A DNA stretch of 64,000 nucleotides from contig CAWDAN010000001.1 of NCBI GenBank assembly GCA_963800335.1, forward strand, positions 310,001 through 374,000. Direction: 5' to 3'. The position numbers and the translations under genes are program-made. Numbering within the stretch: the first letter of the stretch is position 1; the number at the start of each line of letters is the position of its first letter. Positions 1 through 8,309 of this stretch are shown piece by piece. The notes beneath the pieces are model-generated. The model did not search any database, was not told the origin of the DNA, and saw only the letters and a list, made by a program, of their open reading frames with translations. The stretch is from Flavisphingopyxis sp963800335 (lineage in GTDB: Bacteria > Pseudomonadota > Alphaproteobacteria > Sphingomonadales > Sphingomonadaceae).

Positions 1-2123
1 TACAGGCGTCCCTCGGGCGTGTCGTCGCCGGCGGGTGCCCCGTCGAGCGCGAAGCCGCCATCCTCGGGCTCCTCGGTGACCTCCATGACATATTCGGGCC
101 GCCCCTGGCCGCGCCAGTGGTCGGCAACCGCGCGGACTTCGTCGTCGCTGACGAAGGGGCCGTGGACGCGCACTACGCTCTTGCCGCCCGGCATGTAGAG
201 CATGTCGCCCTTGCCGAGCAGCTGTTCGGCACCGCCTTCGCCCAGGATCGTCCGCGAATCGATCTTCGAAGTAACGTGAAAGCTGATCCGCGTCGGCAGG
301 TTGGCCTTGATCACGCCGGTGATGACGTCGACCGACGGGCGCTGCGTCGCCATGATCAGGTGGATGCCCGCCGCGCGCGCCTTTTGCGCCAGCCGCTGGA
401 TCAGGAACTCGACCTCCTTGCCCGCAGTCATCATCAAATCGGCGAGCTCGTCGACGATAACGACGATCTGGGGCAGCGGGCGGAAATCGAGCTGCTCTTC
501 CTCGTACACCGGCTGGCCGGTGTCGGCATCATAGCCGGTCTGGACGCGCCGCCCGAGCGGCTTGCCCTTGGCGAGTGCGCCGCGCACCTTTTCGTTGAAG
601 CTCGCTAGGTTGCGGACCGAGATCCCCGACATCATGCGATAGCGGTCCTCCATCTGCTCGACCGCCCATTTGAGGGCGCGAACCGCCTTTTGTGGCTCGG
701 TAACGACGGGGGCGAGGAGGTGCGGGATATTCTCGTAGGCCGACAGCTCGAGCATCTTGGGATCGATCAGGATCATCCGGCAATCGTCGGGGGTCAGGCG
801 ATAGAGCAGCGAGACGAGCATCGCGTTCAATCCGACCGACTTGCCCGACCCCGTTGTGCCCGCGACGAGCAAATGCGGCATCGGCGCCAAGTCGGCGATC
901 ACCGCATCCCCTGCGATATTCTTGCCGAGCACGATCGGCAGCGCGCCGTCGTGACCCGAATAGGCGTCCGAGGCGATCATCTCGTGCAGCACGACGGGGT
1001 CGCGGTGGGCGTTGGGCAGCTCGATGCCGATCACCGTCCGGCCCGGAATCGGCGCGATGCGGGCGCTCAATGCCGACATGTTGCGCGCAATATCCTCGGC
1101 GAGGTTGGCGACGCGGCTCGCCTTGGTCCCCGGCGCGGGCTCGAGTTCGTACATCGTCACTACCGGGCCGGGCCGGACCGAAACGATCTCGCCCTTGACC
1201 GAAAAATCCTCGAGCACTGCCTCGAGCAGACGCGCATTGCGCTCGAGCGCGGCCTTGTCGATCACCTGGTGCGAACTGTCCGCCGCCGGGGTCAGCAGGT
1301 CGACCGACGGCAGCGAGTAATTGGAAAACATCTCAGATTGCAGCGCCTTGGGCTGTTTCGACCGCGCGGGCGATGCTGCGGGATCGGAAATCGCCGGCGG
1401 CGGCCGGTCGTTGGGCCGCGCCGCCTTGCGTGGCAGGATGGTGCGCGGCGCATCCTCCGCGTCCGCCCCCTTGTTCGGGACGACGACACGCTCGCTGCCG
1501 GTGGTTTCGTCGCGTTCGCCGCGTAACGACAGCCCGGCAAAGGGTAGTCGCTCGAGCCGCAGACTGCGGTACCAGATGATTATTCCCCCGGTCAGCAGGA
1601 CGATGATCGCGCCCGCGATGACCCACTTGCCGACGTCGCCGGAAAGCCCGGCGAGCCGCTCGATCGCGCTTGCCAGCGCATAGCCCGCGACGCCGCCGCG
1701 TCCGGCGGGCAGGTCCCAGCTCGACCCGGCACCCTGGCTCAGCGCCAGCGCGGTACCGGCGAGCGCGATTCCAACCAGTGCGACGATCGTCTGGCGTTTC
1801 CAGTGGGGTTGTGCCGCGCCGCACCACAGCCGCCAGGCGAACACTCCCAGCAGGGGAACGAGCAACGCCGCGCCAGCGCCGAGCAACAGATAGGCCGCGT
1901 CCGACGCATAGGCACCCCAGCTGCCCGCCCAGTTGCTGGCATGGTCGCCTGCCGCGGTCGACAGCGACCGGTCGCTGCCGCGATGAGTCGCCAGCGCGAT
2001 GGCGAGGAAGATCGTGATGCTGGCGAGCAGCAGCCCGCCGAGCAACGTCCCCGACCGCGCGACGCTCTCGCGAAAGATCGCTCGCCATTCGCTGTCTTTA
2101 CGGGCGCCAACGCGGCTCGCCAT
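1..2123 (-). CDS. ftsK: DNA translocase FtsK (C-terminus beyond window edge)
   Basis: FtsK is the septal, ATP-driven double-stranded DNA pump that clears chromosome dimers and coordinates segregation with division. Reading the minus strand from the ATG at 2123 gives about 707 residues without a stop. The N-terminus has four hydrophobic membrane segments within the first ~200 residues, followed by a charged linker. The RecA-like motor carries a Walker A motif, GTTGSGKSVG (around 835-865), and a Walker B motif, IVVIVDELADLMM (around 435-470). The last residues visible (EDGGFALDG) sit just before the usual linker to the winged-helix gamma domain, which lies outside the window. Frame continuity was checked at both Walker motifs and at the window edge. 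No upstream partner is visible; the next gene (2349) is divergent. Confidence 0.95.
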   Translation of the reverse strand, partial: MASRVGARKDSEWRAIFRESVARSGTLLGGLLLASITIFLAIALATHRGSDRSLSTAAGDHASNWAGSWGAYASDAAYLLLGAGAALLVPLLGVFAWRLWCGAAQPHWKRQTIVALVGIALAGTALALSQGAGSSWDLPAGRGGVAGYALASAIERLAGLSGDVGKWVIAGAIIVLLTGGIIIWYRSLRLERLPFAGLSLRGERDETTGSERVVVPNKGADAEDAPRTILPRKAARPNDRPPPAISDPAASPARSKQPKALQSEMFSNYSLPSVDLLTPAADSSHQVIDKAALERNARLLEAVLEDFSVKGEIVSVRPGPVVTMYELEPAPGTKASRVANLAEDIARNMSALSARIAPIPGRTVIGIELPNAHRDPVVLHEMIASDAYSGHDGALPIVLGKNIAGDAVIADLAPMPHLLVAGTTGSGKSVGLNAMLVSLLYRLTPDDCRMILIDPKMLELSAYENIPHLLAPVVTEPQKAVRALKWAVEQMEDRYRMMSGISVRNLASFNEKVRGALAKGKPLGRRVQTGYDADTGQPVYEEEQLDFRPLPQIVVIVDELADLMMTAGKEVEFLIQRLAQKARAAGIHLIMATQRPSVDVITGVIKANLPTRISFHVTSKIDSRTILGEGGAEQLLGKGDMLYMPGGKSVVRVHGPFVSDDEVRAVADHWRGQGRPEYVMEVTEEPEDGGFALDGAPAGDDTPEGRL

Positions 2124-2348
2124 GATGCTGTCCTGTTTCCCCGGCGCAGGCGTTTTGCCCGCGATTACACTCTCGCGATTCACCATGAATCCGCGCGCGC
2201 GCGGGGTCAAGCGATGCGCGCTGGCGGCGCAGGCTCGAGGCCGATTGTGACGTCAGCGATCATGGGTCGGATGGGACCAGGCTCAATCGCGCACTCCATG
2301 TCACGCCGCCACTGGAATAGGCCGGCGCCACCCGCTAAACCCCTTGCC

Positions 2349-3578
2349 ATGACCGACACCCACACCAGCGACGTGATCATCTCGGGCGGCGGGCTCGTCG
2401 GGCAGACGCTCGCGCTCGCGCTCGCCGCGCACGGCCTTTCCAGCAGCATCATCGATCCGGCCGATCCGGCCAAGGTCATTGCGCCCGATTTTGACGGACG
2501 CGCTTCGGCGATCGCCAGCGCCAGTTACAAGATGCTCGACGCGATCGGCGTGGCCGAGCGGCTGGCGGGCAAGGGCTGCGACATCCGCAAGATCTGGGTC
2601 AGCGACGGCCTGAAACCCGGTGAGCTCGATTTTACCGCGGCCGAAGACGACGGCCCGCTCGGCACAATGTACGAAAACCGAGATCTCAGGATCGCACTGC
2701 GCGATGCGGTGGCCGAAAGCGGCGAAATCGCGCTCCACATGCCTGCGCATGCCGTCACGACGACGCGCGGACCGCACGGCGTCGAAGTCACGCTCGATGA
2801 CGGCACGCGGCTCGCGGCGCCGCTGCTGATCGCCGCCGAAGGGCGCCGTTCGCCGACGCGCGACGCGGCGGGCTTTCACATGGCGAACTGGTCGTACGAT
2901 CACAGCGCGATCATCGGCGGCATCGCGCACGAATTGCCGCACGACTCGGTCGCCTACGAGATTTTCTATCCGGCCGGCCCGTTTGCGCTGCTGCCGCTGC
3001 CCGATCTTGCGGATGGCCGCCATCGTTCGGCGTTCGTCTGGTCGGTCGCGCGCGCCGATGCCGCCGGCCTGCTCAAGCTCGGGACACGCGGTTTCACCCG
3101 CGAACTCGAAAAGCGCATGGGAGGATTGCTCGGCAATGTGACGATGATCGCGCCGCGCATGGCCTATCCGCTCGGCTTCCACCACAGCGCGAAGATTACC
3201 GGCGAACGCCTCGCGCTGGTCGGCGACGCCGCGCACGGCATCCACCCGATCGCCGGGCAGGGGCTCAATCTCGGGCTGCGCGATGTCGCGGCCTTGACCG
3301 AAGTGCTCGTCGACGGTGCGCGGCTCGGCCTCGACCTCGGCGATGCGCAGCTGATGGACCGCTACGAACGCTGGCGCGGGCTCGATTCGCTGTCGGTCTC
3401 GGTCGCCACCGACGTCCTGACGCGCCTGTTCGGGATTCGCGGCAAGGCCGCCTCGGCGGTCCGTCGCTTCGGCCTCGGCGCGGTCCAGGCGACGCCGCCA
3501 TTGAAATCGCTGTTCATGTCCGAAGCACGCGGCGAATCGGGCGACCTGCCCAAATTGCTAACCGGGATGACGGTCTGA
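2349..3578 (+). CDS. UbiH/UbiF/COQ6-family FAD-dependent hydroxylase
   Basis: Class A flavin monooxygenase of the family that hydroxylates the ring of ubiquinone precursors. The 409-residue product has the N-terminal dinucleotide-binding motif IISGGGLVGQTLALALA (about residues 9-25) and the second FAD motif GDAAHGIHPIAGQGLNLGLRD (about 295-315), typical of UbiH/COQ6. I chose the ATG at 2349 because it directly precedes the Rossmann strand; the open frame extends upstream only as non-homologous sequence. It stands alone, divergent from ftsK and convergent with the LON-domain gene. The family alone does not say which ring position it hydroxylates (UbiH, UbiF, UbiI or UbiL type), so no gene symbol is given. 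Confidence 0.88.
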   Translation: MTDTHTSDVIISGGGLVGQTLALALAAHGLSSSIIDPADPAKVIAPDFDGRASAIASASYKMLDAIGVAERLAGKGCDIRKIWVSDGLKPGELDFTAAEDDGPLGTMYENRDLRIALRDAVAESGEIALHMPAHAVTTTRGPHGVEVTLDDGTRLAAPLLIAAEGRRSPTRDAAGFHMANWSYDHSAIIGGIAHELPHDSVAYEIFYPAGPFALLPLPDLADGRHRSAFVWSVARADAAGLLKLGTRGFTRELEKRMGGLLGNVTMIAPRMAYPLGFHHSAKITGERLALVGDAAHGIHPIAGQGLNLGLRDVAALTEVLVDGARLGLDLGDAQLMDRYERWRGLDSLSVSVATDVLTRLFGIRGKAASAVRRFGLGAVQATPPLKSLFMSEARGESGDLPKLLTGMTV

Positions 3579-3602
3579 CCGACGTCGCGCCGGCGACGGC
3601 TC

Positions 3603-4251
3603 CTATTGCAGCGTCACCAGCTTATCGTCGCCGTCGTGCCGCCCGAAGAACTGCATCAGCTGAATAGCCAGCTCGCTGCGATCGCGCAGCGTCTCGGCTT
3701 CGAGCAGTGCCTGTTTCGCCGCCGCGTCGAACGGGGCGACCTGCGAGATGCCGTTGACCAAAGTGCGATCGTCGAGATTGGCGACCGAGTCCCAGTCGAC
3801 GACATAACCCTGCGCCATCGCAAAGGTCCGCGCGGCGCGTTCGAGCGCGGCGCGCTCGCTCGACGCCAGCGCTTCCTCGTCTTGCTGCCTCCTCTTCGAT
3901 TGCCGCCTCAATGACGCGATAGGGCGTGTCGCGCGTCACCTCTCGCTCGACGCGAAAGCGCGCCTCGCCCGACAGGACGATATTGAAACAGCCGTCGTCG
4001 AGCGCCTCGACATCGGTGATCTTGCCGATGCAGCCCATGTCGAACAGGGCAGGGCGGTCGGGATCGCGATTGGTGGCGCCGGTGCGCGGCTGGACCAGCC
4101 CGATCAGCCGGTCGCTCGCCAGCGCTTTCGAGACCATCGCGCGATAGCGCGGCTCGAAGATGTGCAGGGGCAGCTGCAGCCCGGGGAACAGGATCGCCCC
4201 GCCGAGCGGGAAGATCGAGATGCGCTTGGTCTTGTCGACGGGCGTGCTCAT
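3603..4251 (-). CDS. LON peptidase substrate-binding domain protein (frameshifted)
   Basis: Stand-alone LON N-terminal (LAN/PUA-like) domain protein of unknown exact function. The start gives MSTPVDKTKRISIFPLGGAILFPG, split here as start MSTPVDKTKR then ISIFPLGGAILFPG, followed by LPLHIFEPRYRAM, the family hallmark. Near 3889 the frame breaks: the upstream frame runs into an Arg-rich tail, while the adjacent frame continues with DEEALASSERAALERAA and the usual helical C-terminus. Removing one G near 3889 restores 215 residues, the normal family length. Its ATG overlaps the thioredoxin stop (ATGA at 4248-4251), so the two are translationally coupled; this trx-LON pair is a common arrangement in sphingomonads. 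The frameshift is probably a sequence error. Confidence 0.82.
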
Positions 4252-5160
4252 CCGAACAGGATCGCCGACAGCCGCCGCCGCGTCGCCGCAACCCACGGAT
4301 CCTCGAGCCCGATCGCCTGGAACATGTCGAGCAGCTTGGTCTTTGCCGCACCGTCGTTCCAGTCGCGGTCGGCTTCGATCATCGCGAGCAAATGCTCGGA
4401 CGGCGCGTCGCGCTCGCCCGCCGCGATCTGCGCTGCGGCGAGGTCGAATCGCGCCTGCATGTCGTCGCGATTGGCCTCGAACGCGGCGTTAAGCGCCGCC
4501 AGGGCGCCCTCGTCGGGCCGATCGCGGACCAGAGCGATCGCGGCGCGTGCGCGCTCAACCGCGGGATCCCTGGCCGCTTCCTCGTCCAACGCGGCGAGGA
4601 CCTCGTCGGCGGCATCGACCTGTCCATCGGCCGCCAGCGCCCGTGCCAGCCCGGCCTGCGCAGCGACGGCGTCGGGGGCCAGTTCGACGATCTGGCTGAA
4701 GATGCCGATGGCACGCGCCGCGTCACCGTCGGCGAGCACCTCTTCGCCCATTGCGAGCAAGGGCGCGACATCCTGCTTCTGCGCACCATCGCCTGCCTCG
4801 ATCGGCAACTTGGCGAGGATTTCGTCGAGCATGGCCTTGAGCTGGCTCTCGCTGCGCGCCTGGGTGAGATCGGCAACCGGCTGGCCCTGGAAGATAGCAT
4901 AGACCGTTGGGATTGATCGCACCTGGAATTGCGCCGCGATGAACTTGTCCTCGTCGACGTTGATCTTCGGCGAGCACGACACCCTTGTCGGCATAATCGG
5001 CGGCGACCTTTTCCAGCACCGGGGTCAGCGCCTTGCACGGCCCGCACCACTCGGCCCAGAAATCGACGATGACGAGCCCCGTCATCGATGGTTCGACGAC
5101 CTGCCGACGGAATGCGTCGACGGCCTTTTGTTCTTCCAGATTCAGTCCCTGCGTCGCCAC
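4248..5160 (-). CDS. Thioredoxin with TPR domain, YbbN/CnoX-like (frameshifted)
   Basis: Thioredoxin-fold protein with a C-terminal tetratricopeptide region, similar to the YbbN/CnoX chaperone-holdase family. The N-terminal domain shows FWAEWCGPCK, the thioredoxin active site with both Cys present, unlike E. coli YbbN. The C-terminal two thirds is Ala-rich TPR sequence (for example AARAIGIFSQIVELAPDA). I prefer the GTG at 5160 (VATQGLNLEEQ) because GGAG lies about 6 bases before it; an in-frame ATG at 5190 lacks a site. The frame breaks near 4970 between GVVLA and KINVDEDKF; deleting one base in the CCG there joins them and gives 303 residues. The stop overlaps the LON-domain start. Confidence 0.85.
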
Positions 5161-5369
5161 GCGTATCTCCAATTCATGATAAAAACCCATGGCTCGCGCG
5201 GGGTTTTCCTCGCCGATGCCTGCTTGAAAGCCATATGGGGGCGAACACCATACTTATGCCAAGCCCTAGAACTATGGCGAAGGGGCTTGTCGGCCTGACG
5301 AATCGATGCTAGCTGCCCGCTCCACCCACCCGGACCGCGGCTTTTGCCTGTGTCCGGGACGGCGCCAGA

Positions 5370-5444
5370 GCGGGCGTAGCTCAGGGGTAGAGCACAACCT
5401 TGCCAAGGTTGGGGTCGGGCGTTCGAATCGCCTCGCCCGCTCCA
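5370..5444 (+). tRNA. tRNA-Gly (GCC anticodon)
   Basis: Complete cloverleaf. The acceptor stem GCGGGCG (5370-5376) pairs with CGCCCGC (5434-5440); D-arm TAGCTCAGGGGTAGAGCA; anticodon stem CAACC/GGTTG around loop TTGCCAA with anticodon GCC at 5402-5404; T-arm with loop TTCGAAT; encoded CCA at 5442-5444 after discriminator T. It is monocistronic, between the trx/LON pair and a terminator-bearing intergenic region. Confidence 0.95.
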
Positions 5445-5474
5445 GTTGCCATTCGGGCTTCCAACACGATTTCG

Positions 5475-5498
5475 CGTGATCCGGTGAACGGGATCACG
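5475..5498. repeat. 24-bp inverted repeat downstream of tRNA-Gly
   Basis: CGTGATCC and GGATCACG flank an 8-base loop, 31 bases after the tRNA CCA. There is no T-run, so it is not a canonical terminator; it could be a processing or Rho-independent-like hairpin. The rest of 5445-5585 shows no coding potential that I can support. Confidence 0.4.
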
Positions 5499-5586
5499 AC
5501 CCCTCGGGGGCGATGTGGTGCGCGTGCGACCCTCTGCATCGGCGCGTCGCGACGGCCGCGATTGTCGGACCTTATGTCAGGACAAC

Positions 5587-5616
5587 AAAAAAGGCCCCGG
5601 AATTCCGGGGCCTTTT
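5587..5616. terminator. Perfect palindromic bidirectional terminator
   Basis: AAAAAA, then the palindromic GGCCCCGGAATTCCGGGGCC at 5593-5612, then TTTT. The hairpin has an A-run on one side and a T-run on the other, so it can terminate from both sides. On the minus strand it directly follows the tiny peptide gene at 5638-5735; on the plus strand it follows tRNA-Gly. Confidence 0.85.
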
Positions 5617-5637
5617 AGTGATAAATTGGATTAGAGG

Positions 5638-5735
5638 TTAGCCGCGGCCGCCGGCGCTGCCGCTGCCACTGCCGCCGAGTCAGCCAGTCCCAGAAATCGA
5701 ACGATGTTTCCGTCGTCTTAGGGTGATTTAGCCAT
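5638..5735 (-). pseudogene. Tiny aromatic/Gly-rich peptide gene, twice frameshifted
   Basis: The minus strand shows AAGGGAGACTAATTATG, a strong Shine-Dalgarno before ATG (5735), but the literal frame stops after five codons (MAKSP). Removing the T in CCCTAAG (near 5720) gives KTTETSFDFWDWL. Removing an A near 5680 then joins LGGSGSGSAGGRG and a TAA at 5638. The two corrections give exactly 31 residues ending at a stop just before the terminator. An acidic/aromatic N-half and Gly-Ser C-half look like a designed short peptide, not chance. I do not recognise a named family. It is either damaged or affected by the same single-base errors seen elsewhere in this window. The alternative reading, an Ala-rich tail in the literal frame, is less convincing. 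Confidence 0.4.
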
Positions 5736-5827
5736 AATTAGTCTCCCTTCTGACAGTCGTAATAACAGCTGTCTTGGAGACGGTTATAGCTTAATCGAAC
5801 TGGTTAATAAAGAGGTAACCTTATTTG

Positions 5828-8133
5828 CTAACCAATGGCCCTGCCGGCGGAGGATCGGGGGCCTGTTACGGCGACCATGAAATTATCGAAACGCATCGGC
5901 TTTCCAATTAGATAGCCTTGGATTATGTCGCAGCCCAGAGTCGCTTAAAATGGCCAAAGTGCGCTCGTCTTCGACGCCCTTCGGCAACAGCCGTCGCGCC
6001 GAGCCGATGGGCCATTTCGATCGTCGAAGTCACCACTTCGCGGTTGCGTTTCGAATCGACGATGTTGTCTACAAATCGCTTGTCGATCTTGATCTCGTCG
6101 GCCTCGAATCGGGTCAGGTAATCGAGATTGGATTGGCCCGTGCCGTAATCGTCGATCGACAGGCGACAACCCATTTCGCGCAGCATCGCCAGAGTATATC
6201 GGACTGCCTCGCTGTCCTCGATCTCGGCAGTCTCGGTGATCTCGATCGTCAGTTGTTGCGCGGCGACGCCATGCGTCGTCAGCAGTGCGCGGATTTGTCC
6301 GGCGAGATCGTGTCGGTGGAGCAACAGCGCCGACATGTTGACCGACATCGTAAAGCCGGGAATGTGGCGGAGCATCTCGGCGGCCCGACCAATCGCCTCG
6401 TTCAGGACATAGAGCGTCAGCCGTTCAATGCGCTGGTGCTTTTCCGCCTGGTAGATGAACTCGGTGGGAGAGATGTTGCCGAGCTTGGGATGCGACCAGC
6501 GCGCCAACGCTTCGGCGCCGACGATCCGGTTGGTCTTGAGGTCGAGTTGCGGCTGGTAGGCGACCCAGATTTCGCCGTTGAGCAGGGCATCGCTCAGCTG
6601 AGACTGGAAACTGTGCTGCCAGCGTGCTTCCTGGACCTGCGGCGCTTCATAGGCGCTCCACGTCGTGCGCTTGCGCTGTGCATTTTCGGCAGCGACCATT
6701 GCGGCGGCAAGCTGTTGACTGGTCGTTCCCTGAGTGTTCTGCTCGACCCCAAACGCAAGTTCGACGTCGATCTGTTCGCTGCCAATCGTAATCGGGTTAA
6801 TGAACAGCGCCGACAGACCCGCCAGTTGGCTGTCGATCGTCTCCGAATGTTTGGCCTCGTAACCCAGGCAAAGAGACCATTCTCGTCATGGTAAAGCGGC
6901 AAGTCGCCCGCTGCGACGCGCAGCCGACGAATAACCTCGCGGCTCAACTGTTTTCCTTGCTCGGGGGTGAGATAGATCGACAGCGCCTCGAAGCCGACCA
7001 TCTTGGCCGCGACGATGACAGCGTTATCAGGCAGCTTTAAATCGCGCAGCGCTTCGAAATTGGGGAGTCCCGAATTCGTGATGATGCCGCTGCGTTCGCC
7101 GCTGCCGGCGCCGCCTCGCCGCGGCTATGCCAATGATCACGCCGGTAACGAGCGCCGGGCCGACAGAAATTACCGCGATTTGTACTGGAATGGCGAGAAC
7201 CGTGACAACCGCGGCAATTGGGCAACCCATTATCAGCACGGTGCGTAAGCGATTTACGGCGCTAAACCGGCCTGCGATCAGGAGTGCCGAAAGAAGGATC
7301 CATGCCGGAAACCAGCCAAAATCTGACGGAATACCATGTCGTAACGTTTCTGCGCCGATGACATGGAAGAACGCACCGGGCAATCGACCGACATTATGTC
7401 CAGGCATGAAATGGACGTCGAGCAGCGACATCGCCGTCGGCGCGAGAATCACATCTTTCCCACGCAAGGCATCAGATATTTTTGGGTCTTTCAGAACCGT
7501 ATTTGCGCCGATCAGCTGAATTGTTTTGTAATCATAGCCATAATCGGGCGAATAATATAATTTATCCGGGGAATATGTGCCCGCTATAGCGCTCGACATG
7601 CTATCCAGCGCTACGCCAGCATTTTCTTCCCTGACTGGCATCTTCCAGACCGACGACGCTTCATAGATCACGTCGATCGCAACCTGACGCGCCGAACCTA
7701 TGTTCTCCAATTTCGATGACTGAGTGGCACCGCCCTGGTCTTCTACGAGGACAGCCATGAAGATATTTCCGCCCCAGCGAGATATCGCACGTTCGAGCAT
7801 ACGGGTATCTTCGGCGGGCGCCGGTCGATTATAGACAAAGTCGACAAAGAGCCGATTCGCGCCCGCCTTTCTGATCGCGTCGATGGTGCGCGCTGTATCG
7901 GTCCGGTCAAATCCGTTGGTTCCAGAGGTGGCAAGTGTCGTATCGTCGACACCGACAACGACGATGTCGCCCGAAACTGGTCGTGAGTGGAGTTTGAACT
8001 GGATCCCGCGCAAGACCAAATCGATTGGCTGGCTGAGTGCTGTGACGCCACACAACAGCCCGACCAGCACGGCAATCAGCCATGCGCGCCAGCTATAGGG
8101 GTGTTGCAAACGTTCAGCCATGAGCCTCGCCAC
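5828..8133 (-). CDS. CHASE2 - degenerate GGDEF - EAL membrane signalling protein (four frameshifts)
   Basis: Putative membrane sensor of cyclic-di-GMP metabolism. Residues ~20-260 form a CHASE2 sensor between an N-terminal membrane segment (WLIAVLVGLLCGVTAL) and two to three C-terminal ones near 7130-7330. A GGDEF-like domain follows but lacks the motif (DENGLFAW at its place), so it is probably catalytically dead. The EAL domain has EALARW, VNMSALLL, EITETAEI, DDYGTG and KIDKRFV, consistent with an active phosphodiesterase. Frame breaks lie near 7110 (+1), 6864 (-1), 5978 (+1) and 5935 (+1), three of them in GGG runs. Correcting them gives 767 residues ending GCDIIQGYLIGKP...VTGPRSS. The start is GTG 8133 or ATG 8121, undecided. 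Confidence 0.8.
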
Positions 8134-8309
8134 ATCGTCCGATCAGGCTTCACCCTAGGCTTACGATGGTTAGAGAGGTGTTAAGGCACGGGCTCGCGCA
8201 CGCACTAATCGGCTAAGCTGCTGTCCGGGGAGGCAATTCTCCACCGGCAGTGCAGATTGGCGACCCTTATCCTACGCAAACCCAGCAGTTTCCAGACCTC
8301 GCTGACGTC

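Noticed and set aside
5445..5586. A non-coding RNA after tRNA-Gly
   Set aside because: Only a short inverted repeat and no promoter or terminator pair that would define an RNA on this strand apart from the shared terminator.
5923..6699. Stand-alone EAL gene starting MVAAENAQRK
   Set aside because: Upstream sequence in the same frame continues the protein (EAKHSETIDSQ); the apparent start is only an internal Met.
6594..7001. Separate small gene beginning MVGFEALS
   Set aside because: It is the middle of the CHASE2-GGDEF-EAL gene between two frame breaks, not a gene.
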